DNA of 64,000 nucleotides from Tricholoma matsutake (taxonomy: Eukaryota; Basidiomycota; Agaricomycetes; Agaricales; Tricholomataceae), in the NCBI GenBank assembly GCA_026075535.2, contig AP026545.1, positions 6,820,001-6,884,000 of the forward strand, given 5' to 3'. Both the position numbers and the translations under genes were made by a program. The notes beneath the pieces are model-generated. The model had not been told where the DNA came from. It ran no database searches and saw nothing but the letters and a program-made list of their open reading frames with translations. Below are positions 21,756 through 33,396 of this stretch, piece after piece. Each line of letters opens with the position of its first letter. Position 1 is the first letter of the stretch.

Positions 21756-23702
21756 CTCCCCCTCAAGCCTAGTGCGGTTGAGTTCATAGGAATGGTTAAA
21801 TATACAATTGAAAATTTAAATTTCTTGCCTTTCAGATGTGTTAAAACCTCTATGTGGTGGAAAACCCCATGGGAAAAACCAACTCACATGCGAGGAAAGC
21901 TACTGAGTTCATGCAGCAACTGAATTCCCATCTCTGCCCTATGTCATATATATTTAGGCCTTGGTAATGCCTTTGTTAACACGTCTGCTGTTTGTTCTGG
22001 GTCACAACAGTTTTTTGTATATCAAGTATTTTGTCAGTTACTAGACTTCAGACCCAATGATGGCAAATAGCGATATGTTTTGATCACTGGTGAAATTGAG
22101 GGTTGTGCATCAATTTTATGGATCCTTCATTATTGCCTTTGATTTCTGTCAGTGAATTTTGTGGGAATCTGAGTTCACTGTACAAATTTCTCAGCCATGT
22201 CGCCTCGCATCCAGCTTCGGATAGTGCTACATATTCTGCCTCTGTAGAGGACAATGCTATCATGGTTTGTTTCTTTGATTTCCATGTGATCGCTCCCCCT
22301 GCTGCTAGAAAAATGTAGTCAGTCATGGATTTGAGGTCATCGGCATTTGCATATGCAGCATCTGCATATCCGTGGAAGAGGTTTTTGGTTTCAGTTTCAT
22401 CTTGGGATTTTCTGTATGTGATCCCTAGAGTTTTCATACCCGCCAAATATCTGAGTATTCACTTTATTGCACCATGGTGTTTTAAACCTGGGTTAACAGT
22501 GTAGGTGGCCAGCTTATTAACTGCATAACTTATATCCGGTCTTGTGGAATTTGCCAAAAATTGCAGACTCCCCAATAATTGTGCATATGAATTGCTTCAA
22601 TTAGGTTCACTATCATCCAGATTAGGTCCAAGCTTTATATTGGGGTCCATGGGTATAGCAGTAGGATTTGCATCAGCTATTCCTTTGTTATGGAGAATAT
22701 TTTCAATATATCTCTGCTGAGATATAGTTATTGCATCCTCAGTTTGTGTAACTTCAATGCCAACAATTTTACTCGGTTCTCCAAGATCTGTTACTTCCCA
22801 TTCTGAGCAAAGTGTTTCTTTCATATGATCCATCATTTTATCAGATGAAGCAAAAAGTAGTGAGTCATCCACCCAGATAGCCATTATTCCAAAGTCATCA
22901 CCATCACATCGTATATACACGCATGGATCAGAAAGTAAGTGCACATAGTCATGGACTTTGAGTTTGTCATCAAGTTCAATATTCCACTCTCGGCCTGCCT
23001 GCTTTAAACCATAAAGCGATTTGACTAACCTACATACTCGACCCATTCCGTCTTCACATCTTTTGGGCTGTTGCATATATATTGACTCTTGCAAAGTGCC
23101 ATTTAGATATGTGCCCTTTACATCCATTTGTTGCAACTTGAGTCCTTTTTCTGGTATGAGAACTAGTGTTGCATGTGATGTATCCATCCTGACAACTGGT
23201 GAAAATGTTTCCCTATAATCAAATCTGGGTTGTGGTGCATATCCCTTCGCCACTAATCTTGCTTGATACCTTACTACTTCCCCTTCTTTACTACGCTTCT
23301 TGACAAAGATCCATTTATTTTTGATTGGTACTGCATCATGAGGTTTCTGGATGAGTTCCCAAGTCCCCTTCTCTGACAATAAATCCAATTCAGTCTTCAT
23401 GGCCTTTTGCCATTCAGGCCAATCTGGGGAGTTCTTTGCATCTTCTAGACTTGTAAGTTCATCTCCAGCAACAATTGTGTAGACTTCTTCAATTGATAAG
23501 AGATTGTCATCTTCCTCATATGCAAAAGGATTGTGAAGGTGCTTATAATTGGTATGAATTCCACGCATCTTCCGCAGTTCGTCAATATCTATATCTTCCT
23601 CTGTTTCATTCCATTTTTGCTTCTTGGGCACAAGGTTCTGAGTTGTATCATCAGAATCTGTTACACCCATTGGCGGCATGCTGTCTGCAGACTCCCCCTC
23701 AA
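21756..23702 (-). pseudogene. Ty1/copia reverse transcriptase-RNase H, with stops
   Basis: Reading the minus strand from 23679, the linker E-D-D-N-L-L-S-I-E-E-V leads to the RT. Motifs are W-I-F-V-K-K-R, R-L-V-A-K-G-Y, M-D-V-K-G-T-Y-L-N-G, L-Y-G-L-K-Q-A-G-R-E-W-N and the catalytic I-W-V-D-D-S-L-L-F. RNase H follows with Y-A-D-A-A-Y-A, K-S-K-K-Q-T-M-I-A-L-S-S-T-E-A-E-Y and A-T-W-L-R-N-L. Stops lie near 22595 and 22447. The catalytic aspartates look intact, but the ORF is broken and gag, protease and integrase are missing. The right side is truncated directly against an LTR fragment. The fragments at 32943 and 39441 belong to a close relative. Confidence 0.85.
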
Positions 23703-23820
23703 TGTTATGATCTATAAATGTTATGATCTGATGTACCTATGTTATGATCTATAAATACATCATGTTCTATTATTAAGTGTGATGCGCTAACATGATGCAC
23801 AAGGATTGACTATCCCAACA
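23703..23820 (-). repeat. Truncated copia LTR fragment (5' side of the minus-strand element)
   Basis: It shares about 115 bp with the 3' LTR, including AATACATCATGTTCTATTAT and the end GACTATCCCAACA. A local repeat of ATGTTATGATCTATAAA marks the broken junction with pol. The deletion removed the 5' half of the element. Confidence 0.7.
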
Positions 23821-24332
23821 TCATCACATCTCACATCTGTGGGCTTGTGCATGCTCATACAGGGCTGTGACTATCATCATTGCAATCAGCTGGACAAAGG
23901 CTTTCTGATGGTGGTATCCATGCTTGGTTGCATAGCTGTATCTCCATATTCTATATAGATTTACAGCAGCACCTCATGGCTTAGCCTTAGGAATTCTTAG
24001 GTTTGTCTTGAATCCTGCCACATGTTTTGATGGTACACAATATTATTTGGTAGTCTACTGGAGGAGACTGTGAGTTGAAATTGTCTGAGTGGCAGCATTT
24101 GATGGTGTACTGTTAACAATTCTATATGATCTATGATACAGGGGTAAGGGTATGGGCATGGTCTGGGCATGAGAGATAGCCAAAAAAGTGTGCCATACAA
24201 ACAGGGCATGATTATTGCCAACTGATGTGTCAAGGAATTCCACCATTCTGTTTTGTGTTACACATTGCATGGATGCTCCATGTGAATGTGGTCGAATGGG
24301 ACACAATTGTTCACACACATTGCAACAGTGCA
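23821..24332. other. Stretch with no recognised gene
   Basis: No supported feature was seen. Short ORFs on both strands lack recognisable motifs. Confidence 0.4.
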
Positions 24333-24870
24333 ATTACTGTGGAGATGGTTCAGTTTGCGCTATTTGAACATGTTCAAACACCCATTCACTGGATCTCCAG
24401 TAATTTGTGCCATCTGAACGCATCCGAATGGTGCAATGGCTTGCCCTTGGTCAATGGAATCATCATGTTGGTTCTGTTCACTGTGCTGATTGAGCAGTGT
24501 CAACCTGCGTGCTTCCACTGTGATGAGCTGATGTCTTCATCATTTTCATTTCATCACCAATTACTGTGGAGATGGTTCACTCTGCACCATTTGAACCTGT
24601 TCAAACAGTGCACACCCATTCACTGGCCCTCCAGTAATTTGCACCATTTGAATGCATGCAAATGGCACCATGGCTTGCCCAAGATATTCAACAGAATTTA
24701 TGTTGGTTCCATTCACTGCACCGATCAAACAGTGTTGACCTGTGTGCTTCCACTGCAATGAGCTGATATCTTCATCATTTTCATTTCATCACCAATTACT
24801 GTGGAGATGGTTCAGTCTGCACCATTCAAACATGTTTGAACAGCACTCACCCATTCACTGGCCCTGATTA
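24333..24870. repeat. Tandem repeat, about 230-bp unit, 2.3 copies
   Basis: The marker ATTACTGTGGAGATGGTTCA begins near 24333, 24560 and 24794, giving periods of about 227 and 234 bp. Shared blocks include CCCATTCACTGG, CCAGTAATTTG and GATGAGCTGAT. It reads as a diverged tandem duplication. I see no coding role. Confidence 0.75.
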
Positions 24871-25432
24871 TTGTTTCTCCAGACCCTGGTCCCTGGAGAT
24901 GCAGTATGTTACATTTCCTTGCTTCCACTTTTTCATTGTTCATCTCTTTTTGTCAAAGTACCAGTGCCAAGCCCTAACCCTGGCAAATGAGGGGAGCCAC
25001 AACATGGTCATTCTCCAGGTAAATCTCCTTGTTCATAATCATATTGGCATCAGTCACAGAGCATCATCATTTTAAATCTCGTTCCAAGGCTCTTAGTGCT
25101 GACCCTCAGCCCAGCTTGCTGGATGAGCCTGAACAGATTTGCCCATGCCTTCTCCGCCTCCAGTGCAAATGATTGATGTTTGCTGAATATCAGGTCATGA
25201 TTTTTCTGAACTATATTTTAATGAATCAATCATTTCTTGTGTCTCATTTATCTGTACATATTGATTATGTACAAAATACATGTCCATCTATGCACATAAA
25301 ATTAAATGCAGTATTTGAACATTACTTCATGCTAACCTCCCTGACTGCTTACAGTTTTGTTCTGTCACATTTTTCCAGGTCACACACACAACACTGTTTC
25401 TGCCAACCGCCTTCAGACTCACCACTTCTGCA

Positions 25433-26011
25433 ATGATGTACTCAGACATGGAATATAGTGACATGGAGTTTCAAGATCTCCTTGTACCCTTTGACATCAT
25501 GCTCACTCCTGATCACCTGATGTCTGATGATGCGCCCTCACAAGACCAGGTCTTCCAGGGTGCCATGTTCAATGTTGACCTTGATCAGGATGAAGAGGAC
25601 AGTTTTGATTCTCAACCAAAGAGGGGGAGGAGTCTTGACTACTACCAACAGCTCTATGACAGTCAAAACTCTGCTCAGGCAATGCTGTCCTTAGACCAAA
25701 AAACAGAAATCAGTTTCTGCAACTCATCTCTAGTCACTCACAGGTCAAGCGTGGACATGTCATGGATGCCACAAGATCACTTCCTCGACCTCATGATTTG
25801 TGTCAGAGATGGGTTAGGGCTTGGAGTGCTGTTGCCTAACCTGTGCATGCATCACAATTATGAGATGACCATGGATTTATTGCAGCCATACCAGACTTTC
25901 AGTGTGAAATTTGCAAAGCTAAGATTTGATCCTGCACAAAGTATGCAATTCATCAGACATTCTCCAGCATCAGAGGATGTATGGCTTGCATGGATTCCTT
26001 ATATTCAATGA
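25433..26011 (+). CDS. Unrecognised acidic ORF, possibly one exon of a decayed gene
   Basis: The 192-codon frame starts at or beside an ATG (A-T-G-A-T-G-T-A-C at 25435). The start is rich in Met, Asp and Glu (Y-S-D-M-E-Y-S-D-M-E-F), followed by D-L-D-Q-D-E-E-D-S-F and a basic K-R-G-R-S. The C-terminal half is more globular (W-M-P-Q-D-H-F-L-D-L, V-W-L-A-W-I-P-Y-I). I recognise no domain. Downstream frames to 26250 have short plausible stretches but stops, and a hAT element lies at 26254. It could be a remnant of a nuclear or transposon-associated protein. Confidence that it is expressed is low. Confidence 0.3.
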   Translation: MMYSDMEYSDMEFQDLLVPFDIMLTPDHLMSDDAPSQDQVFQGAMFNVDLDQDEEDSFDSQPKRGRSLDYYQQLYDSQNSAQAMLSLDQKTEISFCNSSLVTHRSSVDMSWMPQDHFLDLMICVRDGLGLGVLLPNLCMHHNYEMTMDLLQPYQTFSVKFAKLRFDPAQSMQFIRHSPASEDVWLAWIPYIQ

Positions 26012-26253
26012 GAGGATGATCACAAGTCAGTCGTGGAATGCTCTGGAATGATGGCTATGCCCACTTACTGAACCAGGATGGCCTTTATGTTTTTGGCAAG
26101 TATGTTGCAGCAGATTGGAGCACAAGATGTCTTGGTGCTGTCAGAGTACCCAAATGTGGAGGATGACAATGAGTTTGCAGGTGCAGTCCGCATCCCATGA
26201 GTGAAATATGTCTTTGAAACATGTGCCTGTCAATTGTATCCAAGTGGGACAAG

Positions 26254-27063
26254 TAGTGTTTAAAGGTCCAGTTCAGTCCGGTTTTTGACTTCCAAATGGG
26301 GCAACCAGCAACCACAACCGGTCTAGGACCAACCCAAATATTGGAGGACCACAACTGGACCCTTTAGGACCAGTCCTAATCAGTCCATGGACTGAAAAAA
26401 GACTGGTTCAGACCGGTCTTTTGTCGTAAAATTTATTGTGCCAAATAACCCATATGTATCTCAACAAATATGACCATTACCTCAGATACATTATATTCAT
26501 GGATAGAGATTGTAATACTACATAGACTGATCCAACATTTAAGCAATTGTGTCGTCAAGATTTGACTGAGATATGGCCAAAACTGAAAGGACATGCATTC
26601 AAGTTGTGGTTTTTAGTTTGTAATTTGTAGTTTGTAGTCACACTCATTTGGGCTGTCATATGAATAGAATCACATGGTAAAGATAATTAGGTGTGCTGTT
26701 GTTACTTTTATGATGTCATATAGCTGTACAAAAAAAATTATAGCTCAGGTAATAAGCAAAACAATCAAAGTTGTTCTGATACAACAAAATACCCATACAA
26801 AAATGTTTTTGATGATCCAGAGACTGAAAATAAAGTAAATATGTGTGGGAGTAAGGTCCAACATACGTTGAGACAAAAAACCGGGTTGCAACTGGTTTAA
26901 ACTGGTTTTTCATCGGTCCTACTATATTTTTCAAAACAAAAGACCAGCAACTGGACTGAAAAAGACCAGTCCATAAATAGACCACTGGTCCAGTCCTAAT
27001 TGGTCCAGTTCAGTTCAGTTTTGGTCTTTTTTTCCATCTTACAGACTGCACCTTTAAACACTA
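26254..27063. mobile_element. Non-autonomous hAT-type element (TAGTGTTTAAAGGTCC family), copy 2
   Basis: The ends are TAGTGTTTAAAGGTCCAG and CACCTTTAAACACTA. The flanks are GGGACAAG and GGCACAAG, an 8-bp target duplication with one mismatch. It is collinear with copy 1 over most of its length and has the same ACCAG/CTGGT-rich ends. No transposase ORF. Confidence 0.85.
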
Positions 27064-27413
27064 GGCACAAGGTAGTGCACCATTCGAACAAGAGCGAGCG
27101 GCCCATTGTTTTATCTCGCATAAGAAGTGTGCCATCCAAACAAGAGTGAACAGCGTATTGTTTCTTACATCTCATCTAATAGAACTATGCTGTCGATTGA
27201 ATGCTAAATGTGTTTTTGATAACAGTGAGAGGAGCAAGATCCATCTGTCCCTCCATCAATTGAGAAACCTGGATAATGCAGGGGTATGCAACATGGGTTC
27301 ATGATTCTCTGTCACAGTACAGACATGATGGGTTCTTCCTCAAACAACAACCTGTTGCCATCACATCAAGATATGGTCAGAATCAACAACTTGCTCCTCT
27401 GGGCAGTGATCAT
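27064..27413. other. Stretch with no recognised gene
   Basis: Nothing is supported here beyond a repeated word (CATTCGAACAAGAG / CATCCAAACAAGAG, about 27080 and 27133). Confidence 0.4.
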
Positions 27414-28146
27414 TGTTAGGGTGACACCCACTATCTGCTAGCTAAGACTGTGCGGGTTCTCTCTACAAGAAGGGGGTGTGATGCATGCGCATGATGGGGG
27501 AATTGATGGTTTTGATGCAAGGGGTTATTAATAGATAGTGTTGCCATGGCTCGAGCCACATTTTTTGCTATCTTGGGAAATAAATTATGTAAAATCACTA
27601 AAATATTTGAGGAGCTAGATCCCATCAAAAGCTGAGGGGTCTCCTGCCAACTCTAAGCAATCGGAGAAGCGGTTCCTGAGATATTCAGGTGGCTTTGAAA
27701 TGGCTCAAAGCCACCTGAATATCTCAGGAACCGCTTCTCCGATTGCTTAGAGTTGGCAGGAGACCCCTCAGCTTTTGATGGGATCTAGCTCCTCAGATAT
27801 TTTAGTGATTTTACATAATTTATTTCCCAAGATAGCAAAAAATGCGGCTCAAGCCATGGCAACACTATTAATAGATGAGTTTGTTGAGAAAGGGGTTTCA
27901 CACCACAAGTGTAGGTGGAATACCCCTAAGAGAACACAACTGGGGTCCTCTAGGTGTATATTTAGGGTTTATATACTATGTTACATATATTGTACATTGT
28001 TGTTACCGATGTGCTCGTACATGCACGTACATATTGATGCATGTGAAATAAAATTCTCATGCTATCAAAATGTAGCATCATTCAGCCTAATGTAGCATAA
28101 TTCGACATAATGAAATTTTATTAGGTAATGGGGCTGTTTCCTAACA
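27414..28146 (-). repeat. 3' LTR of gypsy family C, interrupted by a foldback element
   Basis: The ends are TGTTAGG and CCTAACA. Its sense is minus, matching the adjacent pol. About 400 bp is LTR proper; the rest is the insertion at 27536-27867. The same LTR in plus sense occurs at 59295-61676. Confidence 0.8.
27536..27867. mobile_element. 332-bp near-perfect palindromic hAT-type foldback element
   Basis: The arms of about 160 bp run from TAGTGTTGCCATGGCT inward to GGTGGCTTTGAAATGG and back to AGCCATGGCAACACTA, with only a few mismatches. The octamer TTAATAGA flanks both ends (27528-27535, 27868-27875) and is part of the host LTR. No coding sequence. It would extrude as a very stable cruciform or hairpin. 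Confidence 0.9.
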
Positions 28147-29978
28147 TTACCCCCCTTTTATGCCTCGACTTCCAGGTGAGAAAATATTGTATCTGTCCTC
28201 TCTGTGAAATTTTGGTAAGGCCGGAATTATATACCATTCTCGCAATGCAACACAGAGCATTTGGATTATGTTTAAAGAATTGGGCAATTGCATTATGTGC
28301 TCGCTTACAATTCTCTTCAGGTTCCCACAAATTATTTTTGTTGGTATAGTTCTTCCACTTTATTAAGAACTCCAATTTATTCTATTGAAGACATGAGTCT
28401 AGAATTTCTTCAACTATATATTCTGGAACACTTTCTACTATTATTGGAGGTTGTGGAGTGGTTTGTTGGCCAGGAACAGTGGGCAGGCGATAGGGGCATA
28501 GGTGGGAAACATTAATCTCAGGATCAATTTTGAATGATCGGGGTAATTTTAGCACTACTGCATTAGGCAAAATTACTTTAGAGATACATATGGGCCAACT
28601 TGTCTCTCCGTAAGTTTCCTAGAAGGTTGTGGAATATTTAGGTCCTTGGTACTTAGCCATACCAAGTCACCAACATTGTACTCTGGAGCGGGAGCTCGAG
28701 TACGATCTGTGTGTTGCATCATGTCATCACATGCTTTCTTCAATGCTGCCTCCACTTCTTCTTGTACCTTTCGCATCCTAGATACAAAGTCTTCTACTGA
28801 TTGTACCTTAACTTCCCTTTGGGGTTCTATTCTCATGCGGGGATGATACCTGTAATTAGTGAAGAAGGGTGACATGCAAGTAGCTGAATGGAATTTATTA
28901 TTGTGGGAAAATTTGGCACCAACCATTTGGGCCAGTCAGTTTGTTGGTAGTTGACAAACATATGTAGGTACTGCTCCAACTCCTGGTTCATTCTCTCTGT
29001 CTGCCCATCAGTTTGCGGGTGATATGCTGTAGATAATTTAGTTTGAATCCCCAATACATTGTTTAGTTCTTGCATAAATGCGGAAGCAAATTGTGGTCTG
29101 TGATCAGAGATAATGGTATCTGGTAATCCATGTAACTGCCATACCTGATTTAGATAGAGGCACACCAAGCCCAATGATGAGGTTTCTGTAGTAGTAGGAA
29201 TAATATGGACCTTCTTCATGAAGTGGTCACATACTATGAGTATTGCATCATACCTTTGAGTCTCAGGTAATCCAGTAATAAAATCCACAGATGTGTCTCG
29301 CCATGGTGCTTTAGGTATAGGATTCAGCATTAATTTCCCTGCAGGTTTCTCTGGGAATTTCTTCCCCCTCATGCATGTATCGCATCCATCCACATACCCC
29401 AACACATATTTAGAAATTCCGGGCCACCAATAATTTCTCATTACTAATTCCAACATCTTCCATCTTCCTGGGTGTCTGGCAGTTGGCATATTATGATGTA
29501 AGTGGACAATCTCCCTTTGCAAATCCTCATCCTTCAGTACATACACCTTTCCTTGGAATAACACCAACCCTTGTTCCTCAGCCCATTCATCTCCTTTAAT
29601 ATTACCTTTCTTCTCTCCCTTCAGAGCTTTCATGGCTTCCACTACTTCATTGTCCATTTCTGAACATTGTCTAATTTTAGACAACATTTCCATTTCCGAG
29701 CTATTTATTAATAGATGCCCTTGATGCATAGTGCAAATGCAAAAGTCTTCAGGTTTGAGTAAGGTAACATTCTTATTGTCCTCCTCCACCCCCCTTTTGT
29801 GATCAATACGTCTGGATAGTGCATCTGCTTTCCTCATTAAGCTTCCCACTTTGTGGACCAAGTGAAAATTGAAATGTGATAGGAATAATGCCCAATGTGC
29901 TTGCCGGTGGTTAAGTTTTTTAGCGGACATGAAGTATTGCAGATTTTGATGATCTGTCCAGATCTCAATCTGATGCAT
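28147..29978 (-). pseudogene. Family C integrase and chromodomain
   Basis: From 29978 the frame begins with the end of RNase H (W-T-D-H-Q-N-L-Q-Y-F). The zinc-binding H-H...C-x2-C follows (H-H-N-M-P-T-A-R-H, C-D-T-C-M-R-G-K). The core has V-D-F-I-T-G-L-P, S-D-H-R-P-Q-F and H-P-Q-T-D-G-Q-T-E-R-M-N-Q-E-L, so D, D and E are present. Frames then change near 28830 and 28570. The C-terminal part shows G-D-L-V-W-L-S-T-K-D and a chromodomain-like F-L-I-K-W-K-N-Y-T-N-K-N-N-L-W-E-P. In chromoviruses this domain directs insertion to heterochromatin. Frame breaks make it a pseudogene. Confidence 0.8.
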
Positions 29979-31972
29979 AGCATCCCTCCAAATAATGTCT
30001 CCATGCCTCCAACGCTCGCATTATTCCCAACATCTCTTTGTCATGCACATCATAATTTCTTTCCACATCATTCAACCCTTGGGACAAATATGCACAAGGA
30101 TGCCATTTGTCATCTTTGCACAGCATTGATAATACTGCTCCAGTAGCAAAGTTGGATGCATCTGATTCCACTCGTAAGGGATGCGTGAAATCTACTGGGG
30201 CTAATATTGGTCCCTCCACAAACTTCCTCTTCAACTCCTCAAACACTGTCTGCTGCTGTTCCCCCCACCTCCACACTACTCCCTTTTGCATAAGGTTATG
30301 TAAGGGTGCGGCAATTTTGGAAAAATTATGCACAAAGTGACAATAGTAATTTGCGAGTCCCAAGAAGGCCTGAACCTCCTTGACACGGGTGGGCACAGGC
30401 CAATCAGTGATTGCTTGTACCTTGATTGGATCCATTTTGATCCTGTCAGGGCTGATCAATAATCCTAGGAACTCAATCTCGCTTGCCCTGAACACACACT
30501 TCTCCAGTTTCAAAAATAGATCATTCTCTGCTAACCTCCATAGCACCTCCTGCACTATCGCTTCATGATTTTCTTCATCCTCTGTGAATATCAGAATGTT
30601 GTCAATAAATATCATTTCCATGCCTTTGTCTATTACATCCTTGAAAATGTCATTCATCATATTTTGGAAAGTTGGGGAACTATTGGTCATCCCGAAAAAC
30701 ATGACAAGTGGCTTGAAGGATCCTCAATGCATGGCAAATGCAGCCTTCCACTTATCTCCTTTCCTTATTCATACATTATTGTATCCCCATTGTAAATCCA
30801 ATTTTGTAAAGACCTTGGCTTTTCCCACCTTGTCAATTATTTCTGAGATTAATGGCAGGGGGTGCGTGTTCTTCACTGTCCACTCATTCAGATACCTATA
30901 ATCTGTACACATCCTCTTCCTCTGATTGTTCTTTGGCACAAAGAATATTGGTGACATCTGCATTGATTTTGAAGGTTGTATGTATCCTTTGCGCAATTGC
31001 TCATTTAGGAACACATTGACTTCTTCTTGTTCCATTGGAGATAATGGATATACCTTTGACTTCTTTGGCACAAACCCTGGCTTCATCTTGATTGCATGAT
31101 CCCATGGCTTCTGCACCAGCATTTGCTCAGACTCCTTCTTCTGAAAGACTGACAGATATTCATGATATGCTTTTGGTACCCACTCCTCCACTGGCTTCTC
31201 CACCTTCACAATATTCTTGTCCCATGACTGTCCTCCATGAATTGCTCTAAAGGTTTGGTTCTGCTCTTCCTTTTCAATCATGATTGGAACTTCCCCATTT
31301 GGCATTTCCTCATCCTCCACTTCCTCCATCGTAACAGAATACTTCCTTGGACATTCTTTCTCTTTCTTTTTCTTCTTCTCCTTCTTCATCTTCCTCCCAT
31401 ACACATTACATTCTTTAGGGCAATGAGTCATTTGTACTTTCCCAGTCTTCCAATCAATTTTGTGATTACACTTCCATAACCATGGACATCCTATTATTAG
31501 ATTGGTTTTCCCAAGATTGCACACTTCGAATAAATATGGCTCATTCCTGATGCTCCTGATACTTTAGTACCATGGTCACCTCCTCCTTGATAGTTCCTCC
31601 ATGATTAACAGTTCCATCAATATTATACACCATTATAGGTTGCAACAGCTTGCACGTGGTAATACCATTTCTGGTAATTAAGGATTGATTAATAAATAAT
31701 CCTGTAGCACCGCTATCGAGCAACACCTCCACATCAATCACTGCATGCATGTCCACTGTCTTCAATCCCACAGTCAAGGTGATTTCGGGTTCTATTTGTG
31801 CAGAGCAAATAAAGAATTTAGGGGTTTTCGGAAATAGTGCTAGGCAATTTTCTTTGTCATGTGATTCACAACAGTTGTACTCATCCTCAATTTTCTTTTC
31901 TGGTTTGCTCTGGGTTTCCTTGGATACTAATACATTATAACAATTTTGGGTCACCAATGGGGAAACCTTCAC
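29965..31972 (-). pseudogene. Family C protease, reverse transcriptase and RNase H
   Basis: The protease frame (31972-31541) has L-L-D-S-G-A-T-G-L-F-I-N. The RT N-terminal half (31524-30769) has K-V-Y-P-L-S-P-M-E-Q, F-F-V-P-K-N-N, D-Y-R-Y-L-N and F-T-K-L-D-L-Q-W-G-Y-N-N-V. A frame break near 30730 precedes the palm (30702 on): F-G-M-T-N-S-S-P-T-F-Q, then F-I-D-N-I-L-I-F in place of the usual Y-x-D-D. RNase H follows (V-E-S-D-A-S-N-F-A-T-G-A-V-L). The second catalytic Asp of the RT is Asn (GAC AAC), so the RT would be dead even without the frame breaks. Confidence 0.8.
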
Positions 31973-31978
31973 TGGGAC

Positions 31979-32220
31979 TAGTGTTTAAAGGTCCAGTCTA
32001 TAGGACCAGAAAAAGACTGAAGACCGAACCAAACCAACACACAGTCTGGTCCATTTTTTGGTTGCGGTTGCTTACTTTCAAGCTCAGTCCAGTTGCTGGT
32101 TGCCTTGTTATGAAAATATTCAAAAACTGTTACAAAACCAGTTGCAATTGGTTGCAACCGGTCTTCTCACAGTATATACAATGTACTACATACATGCTTA
32201 AAAGTAAGAAAATATAACTA
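31979..32220. mobile_element. Truncated hAT-type element (TAGTGTTTAAAGGTCC family)
   Basis: The left end TAGTGTTTAAAGGTCCAG is followed by ACCAG-, GGTTGC- and CCAGTTGC-rich sequence. No matching right end was found, so it is truncated; the right limit is approximate. It abuts the broken 5' side of the family C pol. Confidence 0.6.
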
Positions 32221-32280
32221 ACATAAGTACTAATCATAACTATTTATCATACAGTTACACTACATTACACTACAATTACA

Positions 32281-32496
32281 CACAGCTGGGGCTGGCCTGT
32301 ATTTCCCATGAAAACACAGGCCTCAGAAACGTGTTTTGTGACTTTGATGTGTGTTTCCTTGAGAAATACCTTATGTAAGCACTGCCAAAAAAGGTGATTA
32401 CATAATGGTTATCCCAAGGAAACATGGATTAGAAGTCACAAAACATGTTTCCGAGACCTGTGTTTCACATGGAAACACAGGTCAGCCCCAGCTGTG
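32281..32496. repeat. Inverted-repeat element, 216 bp
   Basis: The ends are CACAGCTGGGGCTGGCCTGT and its inverse ACAGGTCAGCCCCAGCTGTG. Arms continue through GAAACGTGTTTTGTGACTT versus AAGTCACAAAACATGTTTCC, about 70 bp each. No coding content or clear target duplication. Confidence 0.75.
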
Positions 32497-32942
32497 ACAT
32501 GCAGTGGGACAAGTTGGGGTAGAAAGGGAGTCATTTGGCAGGTACTTATATACACTGTGGCCATGCACAGACCATGTGGTCATGTGCTCCTGAAAAAAAG
32601 AAAGTGGCACCATTGCCAGATGACTCCCATGACAACAAACAACTCCCACAACTCCCATCCCATGCATCCACCACCACCATCAACACATGCACACCACCTG
32701 CCCAAAAGCACCACCAATGAATGAATGCAAAGCAGATGGCCCAAATGACAACCAGCATTGTTTGGGCCATTGAGTATGATTTTTTTGTTTAATCTTATTT
32801 CTTTTACTAATAATTCTTTTTGTAGTTTCTATCTTTTGCAAATGACATCGCCTAGCCATGATGCAATGCACCTGGGCCCTCACCATACCCCACCCATGCC
32901 CTATGTCACTGGTGCAAGCCTCTGCTCACAGGGTGGCAATGG
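32497..32942. other. Stretch with no recognised gene
   Basis: Nothing is supported except a GGCCCAAATGAC...TTGTTTGGGCC inverted word near 32737-32767. It resembles GGGCCCAAATGACG...TTGTTTGGGCC near 60566-60598. Confidence 0.35.
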
Positions 32943-33396
32943 GTCATCACATTGTATATACGCACATGGATCAGAAAGTAAGTGCGCATAGTCATGGACT
33001 TTGAGTTTGCCATCAAGTTCAATATTCCACTCTTGGCCTGCCTGCTTTAAACCATAAAGCGATTTGACTAACCTGCATACTCGACCCATTCCATCTTCAC
33101 ATCCTTCAGGCTGTTGCATATATATTGCCTCTTGCAAAGTGCCATTTAGATACGTGCCCTTTACGTCCATTTGTTGTGACTTGAGTCCCTTTTCCAGTAT
33201 GAGAGCTAGTATCATACATAATGTATCCATCCTGAAAATGTTTCCCTATAATCAAATCTGGGTTGTTGTGCATATCCCTTGGCCACTAATCTTGCTCAAT
33301 ACCTTACTACTTCCCCTTCTTTATTGCGCTTCCTGACAAAGATCCATTTATTTTTGATTGGTACTGCATTGTGAGGTTTCTGGATGAGTTCCCAAG
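32943..33396 (-). pseudogene. Copia reverse transcriptase fragment, left part of a split element
   Basis: The minus strand reads M-D-V-K-G-T-Y-L-N-G, R-L-V-K-S-L-Y-G-L-K-Q-A-G-Q-E-W-N and L-S-D-P-C-A-Y-I. It is nearly identical to the RT at 22900-23230, with small deletions. It continues at 39441 beyond the inserted family B element; CCAAG is repeated at the two junctions. Confidence 0.85.

Larger units (their letters stand above)
28147..31978 (-). mobile_element. Gypsy family C (chromovirus) pol region, 5'-truncated
   Basis: The minus-strand order is protease, RT, RNase H, integrase, chromodomain and then the 3' LTR. It is cut off upstream of the protease at 31978 by the end of a hAT-type fragment. 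Gag and the 5' LTR are missing. The same family, with gag, lies at 59295-63964. Confidence 0.85.
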
